A stretch of 64,000 nt of DNA from Hermatobates lingyangjiaoensis (taxonomy: Eukaryota > Arthropoda > Insecta > Hemiptera > Hermatobatidae), in contig JAPFBL010000171.1 in the NCBI GenBank assembly GCA_026182355.1, forward strand, positions 1,054,001 through 1,118,000, given 5' to 3'. Of the stretch, positions 34,170 through 44,546 are shown one piece after another. Made by a program: the position numbers and the translations under genes. Positions within the stretch are counted from its first letter, which is position 1, and every line of letters starts with the position of its first letter. The notes beneath the pieces were generated by a model. The model made no database searches. It worked only from the letters and a program-made list of their open reading frames with translations, and was not told the origin of the DNA.

Positions 34170-36235
34170 TACGGGTGAGTGTACATATGATTAGGTTAAT
34201 AGGATAATTTTCATGGTGAAAATATGGAATTCTCTTCTTTTTATGTGTTCACTTCAACAAATACAAATTTATTATATAACACGTTATTTGTATGAACTTA
34301 GAATTTTACAATGACAAATCTCCACAATATAATATCCACATATATCTGAGGGTACGTAGGTGTATCCGCATAGAATATGTAAATTAGGAAGTGTGAGAGA
34401 GATGAAGAAACAGAAAAAAGAAATGAACATAGTGAATATATTTACCAGTAATAATAGGATTCAAAATACATTTTAAATGCAGTGTCTTATTTAGCAAAGT
34501 GTTTCTTCTTTCTTTATTTGACAGTGAGTGTTCCTGGTGCTGCAGTCGTCGTGTCAGAAGGTCTCAAGGTGCGGAGATAGTTGATGAACGGTCTGTTATT
34601 ACAGAGTGAACATTTCTTTTTCCTTAAGCATTACCTTAAACGCATTGCCAACAGGGTTTTAAATCACACAACTTTACTTTCTAGACCTAAATTTGCTTGG
34701 GAAGAGTTAAGTGTTTTTTGCTTAGTTTCACTAGTTCAGTTCTTTTTTTAGGTCTGTTCGATTCTGTTATATAGTTTTTTTTACAAAAACCTATATCTAT
34801 TCCTTAACCTTATTTGCATTGTATGTTAATGTTCTTAGAAATGACTCACGAAAAAATAAAAATTTTATACTTCAATAACACTTGATTATAACAATACCTC
34901 TAGTTTTGGGGGAGTAAAGACCTTTATCCCAAGTTATATTACAAAAAAAAACTTTTTTGCCATTCTATTAAAAACTATAAAAATTTTGAAGTTTGCATTT
35001 AACATCACTAAGATAAAAATATCACCAAAATTTGTTTATAATTCATTATTCTTCTATACAAGGAAGTAGAAAAGAAACTATATTATCTACCTGTGTTTAA
35101 ATGACAGTTTTTTACTTTCTATTAAGAAAGTAATTTTCTTAAAAGATTAAACCAATGACACGGAGAAATTTTACAAAAATTATGAAGTATTTAAAGATGA
35201 ATGTTAATTCTTTTATGCAATATATTTATTTTTTTCAATAAATTAAAATGAATAAGTGTCTGCGCGAAGAAAAAAGTTTGCATCGTAATGCAGTCTGATA
35301 TATGGACTTCAAATGTCAACTGAAACGAGACCACAGTATAATAGCTACCTGTTTACAATTTTGGGCTTGGACAATCCTACCGACCTCTATAGGCTAATAT
35401 CGAACATTACGATTATTAATCTGTCATCAAAGTTCAAATATGCTATATTTTCAATAATATATACTACAGGAAACCTTTGAAATTTACGAGGTAAAGTAAA
35501 TTTTCCTAATTGATTAAGTGTGTATTACGACACATCGTAATCAAAATGTAGAATATTAGTTGTAATCACTAAATTTAGACTATTAGTGTAACGTTCTTCT
35601 ATATGATTCGTACATTTCCTCATTGAGTAATTCTTAGATAGAAGCAAGCCTTTTATTTACGCTATTTTTTTTTGTCCTTCTTGGGATGATCAATAAAGCA
35701 GTAAGAGAAATGCTTAACATGAAAGCTGAGTGTCATCTTCATATAGTCAATGAATTCAGAAATAAATTGAACAAACGTTTGTTTCTCTTCATATTTATTT
35801 ATTGATAAAATAAAATAGCAGCGCACATAAGTAGGCGACATACAGAGTATAAAACGCATGAAAAATGTCTTCTTACCTGTAGTTCACAGCGGGATAAAAT
35901 TCGACATGACTACACTACATGATTGTGAAATGAATCCACATGAGAAAAAAAATATGAATAGAGTTTTGCAAAGTGGTGAAAACAAAATAAGCAAATCTAG
36001 ACTGATAGAATATGAGTTATCTCTGCTGACGGACGGCAAATCAGCAAGACACTCTATCTGCAAATCATGCCATCTTATGAACTAGCCTGTAATCTAATCA
36101 TCACTTTTAGAGCTCTGCTCAATCACATCTCTGAAGCATCGGAATCCCTTTGAGTATTAATATTCAAACAAATATCTTTATACAAATGAAAAAATATATA
36201 ATATCATAGTGAGTTTTCATGGCGTCTATTATGTC
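34170..36235. other. Unique AT-rich DNA, no gene seen
   Basis: Nothing recognised. Confidence 0.5.
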
Positions 36236-36372
36236 TGTACTTTCTATAAATTTTGTTTATATATATATATATTCCAAATGTGTATCTGTGTTCTATTCAA
36301 AATATAGAAATGAGTTCCTGTTTCATTTCTGTGTGTTCTGTTTGCGAATATATATATATTATATATATATAC

Positions 36373-36475
36373 AACAGATTCAATAATATATCGACCGTTT
36401 GATAGAATAGGTGTGTTATCTAATCGGGATTCGGTCAAATTTTCTAGGTTCTTATATAAACCCAAAATTATATAC
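36373..36475 (-). mobile_element. PLE terminal repeat, family B, truncated
   Basis: Outer end ACAGATTCAATAATATATCG through GGTGTGTTATCTAATCGGG to TTCTAGG, then cut. It directly precedes a second family B copy and follows a TA run. Confidence 0.8.
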
Positions 36476-36476
36476 A

Positions 36477-36575
36477 ACAGATTCAATAATATATCGACCG
36501 TTTGATAGAATAGGATCTTATTTTCTAAATTACTAGGATCCTATTCTATCAAACGGTCGATATATTATTAAATCT
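36477..36575. mobile_element. PLE family B minimal foldback
   Basis: Arms of about 38 bp (36478-36515 and 36537-36574) are inverted copies of the outermost family B end, meeting at TAGGATC...GATCCTA. The ribozyme region is lost. Confidence 0.82.
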
Positions 36576-36581
36576 CTTTTG

Positions 36582-36607
<26 letters not shown>
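36582..36607. repeat. (TA)n microsatellite between families B and A
   Basis: TA units sit exactly between the outer end of the family B foldback and the outer end of a family A repeat. Confidence 0.9.
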
Positions 36608-36612
<5 letters not shown>

Positions 36613-36885
36613 ATTTCACAGAAACACGTGAAATAACAATAACGTGTGATCAAACAACACGTGTTGTTTGTTTGAACATAAATGATCAAGCAACAATTAG
36701 AAATAGGAAAACAAGACTAAGATCTTTCAACAAGTGGTCTTCGTCAGAGTCTAGTTTTCTGGTTCTGTATCTAGTTTGGTTTTCTGCATCTAGTGTTTTA
36801 GTTGGGTTTTTGACTCTGACGAAGACTGCTTGTTACGGTTGAAAGATCTAAGTCTTGTTTTACCATTTCTTATTGTGGTTTGATC
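36608..36885. mobile_element. PLE family A inverted pair
   Basis: The left copy is reversed and has a shortened ribozyme loop; the right copy is forward and carries a well-kept core (next entry). The left copy also holds a 20-bp perfect palindrome CAAACAACACGTGTTGTTTG at 36649-36668. The central spacer has GCATCTAGTGTTTTAG, also seen in reverse at about 50.47 kb. Confidence 0.85.
36810..36852 (+). ncRNA. Hammerhead ribozyme, family A
   Basis: GACT, CTGACGA, stem II GACTG/CGGTT with a 7-base loop, GAA, stem III palindrome AGATCT, A at the cleavage position, then AGTC, which pairs with the leading GACT as stem I. All core positions of CUGANGA...GAAA are present. Type I hammerheads of this shape are known in PLE terminal repeats, where they process the element RNA. 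Confidence 0.65.
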
Positions 36886-36889
36886 ACAT

Positions 36890-38005
36890 ATAATATCATA
36901 TTTTATAAAAAGATATCATAACTTAATGCACATCTTTTTTTTTACTTACATAAGGACAAAATCAACGAGTAAAAAGTAAAATATTACCTCATCAATAAGT
37001 TATTGGCAAATACTAGAAATGTCTGAATTAGCATCAATATAAAAAAAATGTTTTTATTGCTGTTTTGAAATGGATGAAAGGAACTCAATTCCACTGAACC
37101 AAAAGTTAATCATTGAGACCTAACAAGAAGGAATTTCCCTACGGTCTCATTTTGAACATTCCTGGCTATAAATACCCTTTGCTAAAATTACTTTCATACA
37201 AGCTTTGAAAAAATATGTCTCCAATTTTACTTTAAAAATAAACAATTTTGACAATACTTTTAAAAAAGTTTAAAAGTTCGTTGAAAACAAATTCTCTTTT
37301 TTTTAAAAAAAAAAAGAAAAAAGCAAAAATTCATTATATTTGCCTAACACAAGCAGTATTAACAATACAAACTTTATGTTATAGTTTAATTATAACTTAT
37401 CATAGCAGTGTAAAGTTTCCTGACTTTGAAACACCTCCAGACAAACCCTGTAGAATAGCACATCAGGCAGGTATCTTGTACAGCGTCAGTTTTCCTAAGT
37501 TGTGATGTCATGACACACAAGAATTCCTCTATCAAAATCACCTTCAACCCTAATTTAAGTCTCGAGAATAGGCCATAACAGTTGTCAAGAGATAAAGCAA
37601 TACTACAATAACTGCGCACCACATTTCATTATGTCCATCAATAAACATATGGAATAAATCTTCTCATTCAAGAATTATTAGGACAAACTAACTAAATACA
37701 CTCTCTCCATATATATAAACTTTTTTTTTGTTTAATTTTATATCTATATTTCAGAAAAATAAAACATTAGTCCAATGAAGATTCGAAAAAATTAGATAAT
37801 ATCTCAGAACAGAAGATAACACCTAGTACTATCAATATTTCGAATTACTCTTCATTCTCAGGACAAAATCAGAATGCTGACAAAGGCTGCCGCTTTGATT
37901 CACCAACTTCAGAACATCTCTTACTTGAATTTCTTTTGTGAACATCTCTTTATAATGAGCTGTAGTTCAAATCATCAATTTTAGAATGTCATTTGTTCTG
38001 TTACT
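36890..38005. other. Unique AT-rich DNA, no gene seen
   Basis: Two opposite-strand frames near 37.25-37.62 kb overlap and lack domains. Confidence 0.5.
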
Positions 38006-38009
38006 TCTA

Positions 38010-38285
38010 GTTCTATATCTATTCACTTAATAAATGGAATGACGATCCAAACTGAACACAACACAAGTTCAAAATCGAGGAAGAGAACACGCAGATTCTG
38101 TATATATATAACATAAAATATATATATTATAATCATATACTCGTATTATCTATAGTAATAGAAAAAGATCAACAATTCTCAGCTTTTACACTTATAGTCT
38201 CATTTCTAACTGTCTCTGTATCGGTGCCCTTGATTTTCCTATATTTCTTCTCCTGATGACGTTGAACATAAAAAATAAAAACTTG
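38010..38285. mobile_element. PLE family C pieces, diverged
   Basis: The left part keeps TTCACTTAATAAATGGAATG, ATCCAAACTGAACACAACAC and GAGAACACGCAGA in family C order. The right part has TTCTCCTGATGACGTTGAAC, a CUGAUGA start without an intact GAAA. A TA-rich stretch separates them. Confidence 0.55.
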
Positions 38286-38340
38286 ATACCGTAGGTTTTA
38301 CAAAACCTGAACTCATGCTAAACTATTGGGCCATTTCCTT

Positions 38341-38380
38341 TGAAGGTTATATATATATATATATATATATATAACCTTCG
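38341..38380. repeat. (AT)n hairpin with AAGGTTAT arms
   Basis: GAAGGTTAT, a run of TA units, then ATAACCTTC: the whole block is a perfect palindrome, which would extrude as a cruciform easily. Confidence 0.85.
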
Positions 38381-38439
38381 TCTAGTCGAAGTTTTTGTCC
38401 GGTTAACATTGTTGTTCCTTTAAATAATGTAAATTTCAT

Positions 38440-38573
38440 TTTCTTAGTCAAAAAATGCTTACTTCTGCCTTTGAAAAAGGTTTTAAATAAAACCGAATCG
38501 TTGGCACCGAGAGTTTGATTTTTTATCGTAGAAAATTGACCGAATCCCGATTAGAGAGCACACCTCTATATAT
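38440..38573 (+). mobile_element. PLE terminal repeat, family B
   Basis: Forward copy: TTACTTCTGCCTTTGAAAAAGG, ATAAAACCGAATCGTTGGC, GAGAGTTTGATTTTTTATC and GATTAGAGAGCACACC. The outermost end is cut at a TA run. CCGAATCG instead of CCGAAACG breaks the GAAA box. The leading TTACTTCTGCCT is shared with the copy at 41.05 kb, so it is true element sequence. Confidence 0.78.
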
Positions 38574-38589
38574 ATAAACGCTTTAAGAG

Positions 38590-40235
38590 TTAGTTAAAGA
38601 GAAGCACGCAGGAAATCATTGGAAAATAAAGAAAGTCAACATATTAGTTTAAAAGAAGTCAAACAAAGTAAGCAAAGAATAATAAGAAAGTATAAACAAC
38701 GTACAATAGCAATAATAACTATATATGACAAGTATAATGCCATGATCATGAACTGAAGTTAAACAAAGAAATAATATTTGATGACAAATAACATTATTCT
38801 GCAAAGAAATTGACTCACAGATTGGCTTGGGGTTTTAGAAGGCAATTACAATAAACAGAAATGTCTAGAACTGAATAGCCAGGCTAATGAGAGGCATAAC
38901 TTGCTTTAGGAACATTAGACCCCATGTGTGGCTGTACAACTAAAACCTATGTAACAGTCCTCTTGCCAAACTGCTTATTGAGCCCAAACCAACTTGTTCT
39001 TTCGTAAAGTTATTTCATTATTTATATTCTTACGTATACTGACAATGATATCTGCTGCTACTTCTTTTTTGTTTCTTTTTCTTTTTAGCGCTTCATCCGT
39101 TAGGCATTAGCTTTACTGTATATGGTATCGTATGAATACCGTAAATACTTTTCGATAAAAAATAGATATTAACAGTAATAATCATAACAACAAATGTAAA
39201 AATTCTATGGAAGTTGAAAGCCTCTTTCGGAGACAAAGGATTTTTTTTTACAAAATTAATGTCATTAGATTCGGCGTTATAATATAACTTACGTCTCTAA
39301 AATCTTTTTTGTAATAATGCATTAAAAACAAATATATATTATAAATACATATTTAATAAGAGTTAAAAATAACTCTATAATATTTCAAATTTATAGAGTT
39401 ATATTATGTTAAATGATTATTTATGTATTAATATCTTATAAAATATTCGTAGTAACTGTTATAATGTTACAATAAAATTCCAATTTTTTATACTTAGTCC
39501 AATAACAAGAAAAAATAGTTTCTGTTTTGACATATTAATCTCATTGACATAAAACAGTTTTGTCAAAAGCTATAATTTTTTTTCCATTGAATACTTGTCA
39601 ACAGAAATGTTGAAACTAAAGTACTATTTTGATAAATGTTATATCTAGAGCGTGATTATGAATATTTCGGATACATACAGTTATTTTAGAATAAATATCA
39701 TAAATTGAAGGGATTAACCATTTTGTTCATTAACGTAAAATTGGTTAAATTCATCAAAATTTGGAATCAACTTTTCTGTTTTTTATAATTTTAGTGCTTT
39801 AAATGCAGCATTTAAAATATATTCGTCACATTAGTATTTTAATTGTCGTAAATTAAAAATAAGTACTTCATCCAGAATCACTGGAATTTTTAATAGAATA
39901 ATATTACAATGGGAAGTGTATAAGAAGATTCAAGAAGAAGTGAACAATAAGGAAGGTAGAAGAAGAACTAAATATGAAAAGAAAGAAATATAGGAAAAGA
40001 AAGATGGTTTGAGAAAAGACAAAGAGACTCTGAAGGCAATGAGTGGGATTTTACGGGGTGACGCAAGTGGGAGAGTAAGTGGTGTTTTATAGGCTGTTAA
40101 GAGTGCAGGCCGGAGTCAGTCAAGTGATAAAGACCTTTGTCTTGATGTCATCAGAGGGTAGGGAAAGCCTAACCATTTCTTTGTTTAGGCTTCAGTTTGG
40201 ATTCATCCTGATTAGGACTGGACCTTGAAATATTT
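38590..40235. other. Unique AT-rich DNA, no gene seen
   Basis: Short pieces near 38620-38720 (AAACAAAGTAAG...) resemble 44.24 and 14.19 kb, suggesting another decayed element arm. The 40.04-40.22 kb part is GC-richer. No gene recognised. Confidence 0.4.
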
Positions 40236-40446
40236 TTGTATAAACGTCCGAATCTTTAACCGTTTGATAGAGTATAGAGGACGCTAAAAGAGTCAAGATT
40301 ATAAAAACATTTTGAGAACAGTTACTTAATATATATCAATTACTAGTGGGAGACCAGTTACTACTGGGATATATATCCATTCTTAGCTGAAGTTTGCGTT
40401 TAGAACCTTCGTCACCAGAGTCCAACAAATAATGGTATACATATAG

Positions 40447-40612
40447 TAGTTGTGTTCTCTAATCGGGATTCGGTCAATTTTCTAGAATAATTTTTTTTTT
40501 ATCCCTATTCTAATTTTTAGAATAAGGCATTTTTATTTCTATTCTAATCCCGATTAGAGAACACACCTATTCTATCAAACGGTCGATATATTATTGAATC
40601 TGCTATTTATAT
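40447..40612. mobile_element. PLE family B foldback
   Basis: TGTTCTCTAATCGGGATTCGG at the left is mirrored by CCCGATTAGAGAACACA at the right, and the right arm continues to the outer end (CGGTCGATATATTATTGAAT). The centre is T-rich and lacks a ribozyme core. Confidence 0.82.
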
Positions 40613-40650
40613 ATATATGATCAAACCACAATAAGAAATGGGGAAACAAT

Positions 40651-40693
40651 ACTAAGATCTTTCAACCGTAACAAGCGGTCTTCGTCAGAGTGA
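40651..40693 (-). ncRNA. Hammerhead ribozyme, family A
   Basis: Minus strand: CTGACGA, stem II GACCG/CGGTT, GAA, AGATCT, T at the cleavage position, AGT. Stem I keeps three pairs because GACT has become CACT. Confidence 0.58.
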
Positions 40694-40719
40694 AAAACCC
40701 AAACTCCAGTTGGGTTTTT

Positions 40720-40762
40720 GACTCTGACGAAGACCACTTGTTACAGTTGAAAGATCTTAGTC
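40720..40762 (+). ncRNA. Hammerhead, family A, weakened stem II
   Basis: CTGACGA, GAAAGATCTTAGTC and stem I GACT/AGTC are intact; stem II reads GACCA/CAGTT with two mismatches, so folding would be poor. Confidence 0.5.
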
Positions 40763-40825
40763 TTGTTTTCCCATTTCTTAATGTGGTTTGATCATTGATT
40801 GTTATTTCACGTGTTTATGTGAAAT

Positions 40826-40828
<3 letters not shown>

Positions 40829-40866
<38 letters not shown>
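40829..40866. repeat. (TA)n microsatellite
   Basis: About 19 TA units between the outer ends of a family A and a family C repeat. Confidence 0.9.
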
Positions 40867-40870
<4 letters not shown>

Positions 40871-41040
40871 CTTAATTAAACGAAACACGATCCAAACTGG
40901 ACACAATACGAGTTCAAAATTCAAGAAGAGTAACACACAGAGTAAGGAAACACACTTACAGACTCAAATTTTCGGGTAATCCGTCTTCAGGAGAAAAGAG
41001 AAAGGGAGACCAAGCACGTTGTAGACACAACGGCAAGTAA
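40862..41040 (-). mobile_element. PLE terminal repeat, family C
   Basis: Best family C copy: TTCACTTAATTAAACGAAAC, ATCCAAACTGGACACAA, AACACACAGAG, ACACTTACAGACTCAAAT, then the ribozyme and GAAAAGAGAAAGGGAGACC. It runs into a family B copy at 41.05 kb. Confidence 0.75.
40960..40996 (-). ncRNA. Hammerhead, family C
   Basis: Minus strand: CTCCTGAAGACGG, loop, CCCGAAAATTTGAGTC. CUGANGA and GAAA are intact; stem III is AATT with no loop, T at the cleavage position, and stem I is CTC/GAG. Confidence 0.55.
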
Positions 41041-41047
41041 CTTGCCG

Positions 41048-41203
41048 TAAGTTCTTACTTCTGCCTATTAAAAGGTTTTAAAAAAAACCGAAACGTCGGC
41101 AATGAGAGTTTGATTTTGGATTCTAGAAAATTGACTGAATCCCTATTAGAGAACACACCTATTCTATCAGACGGTCGATATATTATTCAATCTGTTATAT
41201 ATA
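41048..41203 (+). mobile_element. PLE terminal repeat, family B
   Basis: Forward copy from TTCTTACTTCTGCCTATTAA through AAACCGAAACGTCGGC and ATTAGAGAACACACC to the terminus CGATATATTATTCAATCTG and a short TA run. The core in front of the GAAAC box is CCTATTAA, not CUGAUGA, so activity is unlikely. Confidence 0.82.
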
Positions 41204-41209
41204 TAGAAA

Positions 41210-41640
41210 GGCTCTTTCCATATTCACCTCGCCTTAATGCTGTATAAGGTGACAATAAATAGTTCAACGCTATCTTCAAGTGCATCTAGATAAGGATAAA
41301 ATTATTCGAAAGAAACAGGCTGGTGGAAACCAAGATTGACTGTAGACAAAGTAATCAGATTAACGCAATCAGTAAAGGGGACTTCATAGCAAACAAACTA
41401 TATCAGCTGATTTCAAAAAAGCTTACGTCTATAAGCAGGAAACTGCTCCTCAACAAGCCCTCAGATCTTAATATTGTAGGTGACATACAAAGATGGGTTT
41501 GTAACTTCTTTTGCAAGTAAGTCAAGTATATCAATTCAAAACATGCATAAAAGAAGTTTACCCTATGGAGCTGTTTTTAGATTTACCTTCTTTAATTAAA
41601 GATGCATAACTATAATATTTAATATTATTATATATAAACA
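41210..41640. other. Unidentified DNA
   Basis: A 65-codon forward frame at 41323-41520 (rich in Lys, Asn, Leu) has no domain I can name. It might belong to the unit flanked by the 130-bp repeats that follow. Confidence 0.35.
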
Positions 41641-41643
41641 AAC

Positions 41644-41773
41644 ATTAGATTCTTACTCTGTAGCCCACAATGGACTGTAATCTCAATGAACTACCTTTGA
41701 AGGAGATGTTTTATCATTAATGGGGCAATACTCTCCTACATGGGCTCAAATAACAAGAAAAGAGGAATTTTTA
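41644..41773 (+). repeat. 130-bp direct repeat, left copy
   Basis: Shares TAGCCCACAATGGACTG, ATGAACTACCTTTGAAGGAG and TGGGCTCAAATAACAAG with 42399-42528 in the same order and direction at about 90% identity by eye. The copies enclose about 625 bases. Confidence 0.88.
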
Positions 41774-42398
41774 TGTGACCCTATTATTATATATTATTAA
41801 ATGAAGTACTTTACTAGCTTAAAAGTTAATCATGAAGTTAAGGTCCTTAGATATATTAAGTAATTACCATATAGGTCAGAAATAGTAATACAGATCTGGA
41901 AGTATTATCAACAACTCTCTCGAGTGACTCAGAATACTGTGTTAAAGAATAACATGAAAATCAACAAAGACAGAACAACTGCACAGCTCTTTACCCTGTT
42001 TACAGACACACATCGTAAACCAAGGATGTTAATAAACACAGAAAGAGATTTGACAAGATCAGTATATATAGAAATCATAAGAATGTTAACAAAAATCTAT
42101 AAAACACATGCCACAACACTTCTAGAGTACAAAAACGAAGCGTTCTCCACAGTCAATACGACTACGAAACAGAAACGATATACATCACAAAAAAATGTTT
42201 CAGAATTATTTGTGGTGCTGGCAGTTCGATAGCACAAAAAAAAATATATATTACATGTTATTATGTATAATATGTAGGGTTTATTATATATAATTGGTAT
42301 TACATATATTATAAAACTATTAATAGTGTGATGAGACAAAGTGACCGATCCTTCAACTCTTCTAGTGATGCCATTGATCAATATGCCACAAGAAAAGT
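41774..42398. other. Spacer between 130-bp direct repeats
   Basis: Contains a 102-codon forward frame (41924-42232, Lys/Thr-rich) without recognisable domain, and AT-rich DNA. The arrangement recalls a small LTR-like or duplicated unit, but no primer site or polypurine tract was seen. Confidence 0.35.
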
Positions 42399-42528
42399 AT
42401 TAGATTTTTACGCTTTAGCCCACAATGGACTGAAATCTCAATGAACTACCTTTGAAGGAGATGTTTTATAATTTATGAGGCAATACTCTCCTATATGGGC
42501 TCAAATAACAAGAAAAGAAGAATTTTCA
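42399..42528 (+). repeat. 130-bp direct repeat, right copy
   Basis: Partner of the copy at 41644; differs by scattered substitutions such as TTTATGAGG for TTAATGGGG. Confidence 0.88.
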
Positions 42529-42529
42529 C

Positions 42530-43925
42530 TTTTCTTGTGATGATATCCACTAGAAGCTCTATCATCGACTATACAATAAAACCACTTAGTGGTTGAGCGC
42601 TAAACAAATCTTCAGAAACTCATAATTTCAGTGCTTCCCTGTCACTGCTATATGAGCATTAAGCATTTTTAATATTCATTAGACAAATATTTGTTAAAGC
42701 AAAATTTGTCAATATTCCCTACTCTACTATGTCTCTACTAACACATTCACTAACATAACATAAGATTTGTAGTCAAAGAGCATTAAAAATAAAAATAACA
42801 GTGGACGACGTTTAGAAGACTGCAGTTCTTGGAAAATGATTGGACTATCTCTAAAAATTGTCTCCAAGACGCCTTGAGGACTATCAAAAGGCTTACGCCA
42901 CGATTACCTGGAAAGCTACGTGAGTCAAAGTCATATCACAGCATCCTTTGTTGGCCTATACCGCAAAATCGCAGATAAATGTCGTGGCTGACAGTCGCAT
43001 GCATTAAACACTGATATGCCCTTGTAACAAACTCGTAATTCATCTCCACTGGCATAGAGCAAAATATGCCATATAGTTTTTTACTTTATTCCTTTGATAG
43101 ACATTGATTATAAACATTTGGATTAAAGAAATAATTACAGTATATAACAGTAATTAAACATGGTTATTAATGTTGTTAAAATATATATTTTTTCATTCAT
43201 TTCCTGAAGTGCAAAGTTTAAATTTAAAAAAAGTAGCTTTTTTTTGCACTGTCTGGGTCACGCAAAGATACAGCGTCGACTACCAGTTCTTCAAGAGGAT
43301 GTTTTTCATTAAGACAGAATAGAACAACCGTGCAGCGGCTCAGCTTCACTCTACGGCATCAAATGGCTGACCAATCAGCAACGGAAATTCGCTAATAAAA
43401 CAAATTTAAAATTTTAAGAAATTATTAACGACAGATTAAGCTGACAAATTGTTTGCATCAATATTCTAAAACTTGGAATAATATCAAGTGTGCAGTTATT
43501 TTTATAAAATAAACAATGTTATGTGATACAGCGTGCCCTTGAAATAGCTCCAGTCGAGAATCGTCTTTCAGTTTGAAACATCACTTGAATTGTTAAGCTG
43601 CCTCTAAATGGCAAATACCCAAAATTCATACAAAATAACCTCTCTTCAACTGTTTTATTATTCACATTAAATCTCTTTTATGTCTGCTTTGCTCGGGTCT
43701 TGTCTCATAGTTAATGCATTGCTTTTGGTTTCAAAACTACCCTTTGTCCGCAAATCTCGATTTATTTGTCTTATTTAAAATGTATGCTTTAAATCTTTAT
43801 TCCAAAGTATTTCACTAGTTTTACAATAATAAATATATTATTTATAAAATAATAATAAGCAAAATAATTGGGTAAATTAATATTATATATTTCTATAGAT
43901 GTAATAATCAAGTTTATTTCAACAT
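42530..43925. other. Unique AT-rich DNA, no gene seen
   Basis: Small less AT-rich patches at 42.85-43.02 and 43.25-43.39 kb show no coding signal. Confidence 0.45.
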
Positions 43926-44039
43926 TGTATATATATTACATAAACAAACATAAATTATCGATCGTGTGATGGATAATAACTAAATAATCACATCCTAATT
44001 TATGTTTATATATATAAACATGAATTAGGATGCGGTTAT

Positions 44040-44160
44040 TACAATGCGTATAGTGCGCTTGGTGTCCCTATCTCCTGATGACTGTTCAACCGAAAATTAG
44101 AGACAGTAAGTGTGTTTGGTCCTTAGTTCTGTGTTTGTGATTCACCGTGTAACGTATATA
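44040..44160 (+). mobile_element. PLE terminal repeat, family C, forward
   Basis: Runs from TGGTGTCCCTATCTCC through the ribozyme to ACAGTAAGTGTGTTTGG and GTGTAACGTATATA. TAAGTGTGTTT is the complement of the AACACAC/ACACTTA block in the reversed copies. Confidence 0.65.
44071..44103 (+). ncRNA. Hammerhead, family C
   Basis: TCTC, CTGATGA, a weak stem II region CTGTTCAACC, GAAAATTA, GAGA. Stem I TCTC/GAGA is perfect, stem III is AATT, and A is at the cleavage position. Stem II has decayed. Confidence 0.48.
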
Positions 44161-44500
44161 TATGAAGTTTTAAACTATAAGGAAAAAGGAAAACAATAGA
44201 AATAAATGCTCTGAGGCTTTTCTTTTTATGTCTCAGGAAACAAACAAAGTAAGAAATAAGAAAGTAACTTAAAAGTTAACTTAACTTAAAAGTTAACCAC
44301 AAAGAAGGTAATGAAACGGCTGGAAAACTCAAGTGACAATAAAGCATAAATAAAATACCCAATAAAATTAAACAATGCAAAGTAACCAGTAAGAAAATAA
44401 ATAATTCATAGAAAAATATGTATATATAGTTTTAAAAAATATGTTTTGTTTCCTTTTCAATAGATATAATAAACAGTAATAAATAAATGAACCCCATGCC

Positions 44501-44530
44501 TCCTGATGACGACGATCGTCAAAATATATA
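44501..44530 (+). ncRNA. Hammerhead relic, family F
   Basis: CTCCTGATGACGACGATCG then TCAAAATATA. The CUGAUGA box and a GACGATCGTC palindrome as stem II are clear; GAAA is AAAA as at 17.43 kb. It directly precedes the PLE coding remnant. Confidence 0.5.
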
Positions 44531-44546
44531 AGTGGGTTATTTCTAT

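Larger units (their letters stand above)
40619..40834. mobile_element. PLE family A inverted pair
   Basis: Head-to-head copies meet near AACTCCAGTT at about 40700-40710. Both arms carry ribozyme cores; the right copy extends to the outer terminus TTATGTGAAATCTT and then a long TA run. It sits immediately after a family B copy, again with a TA run between. Confidence 0.87.
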
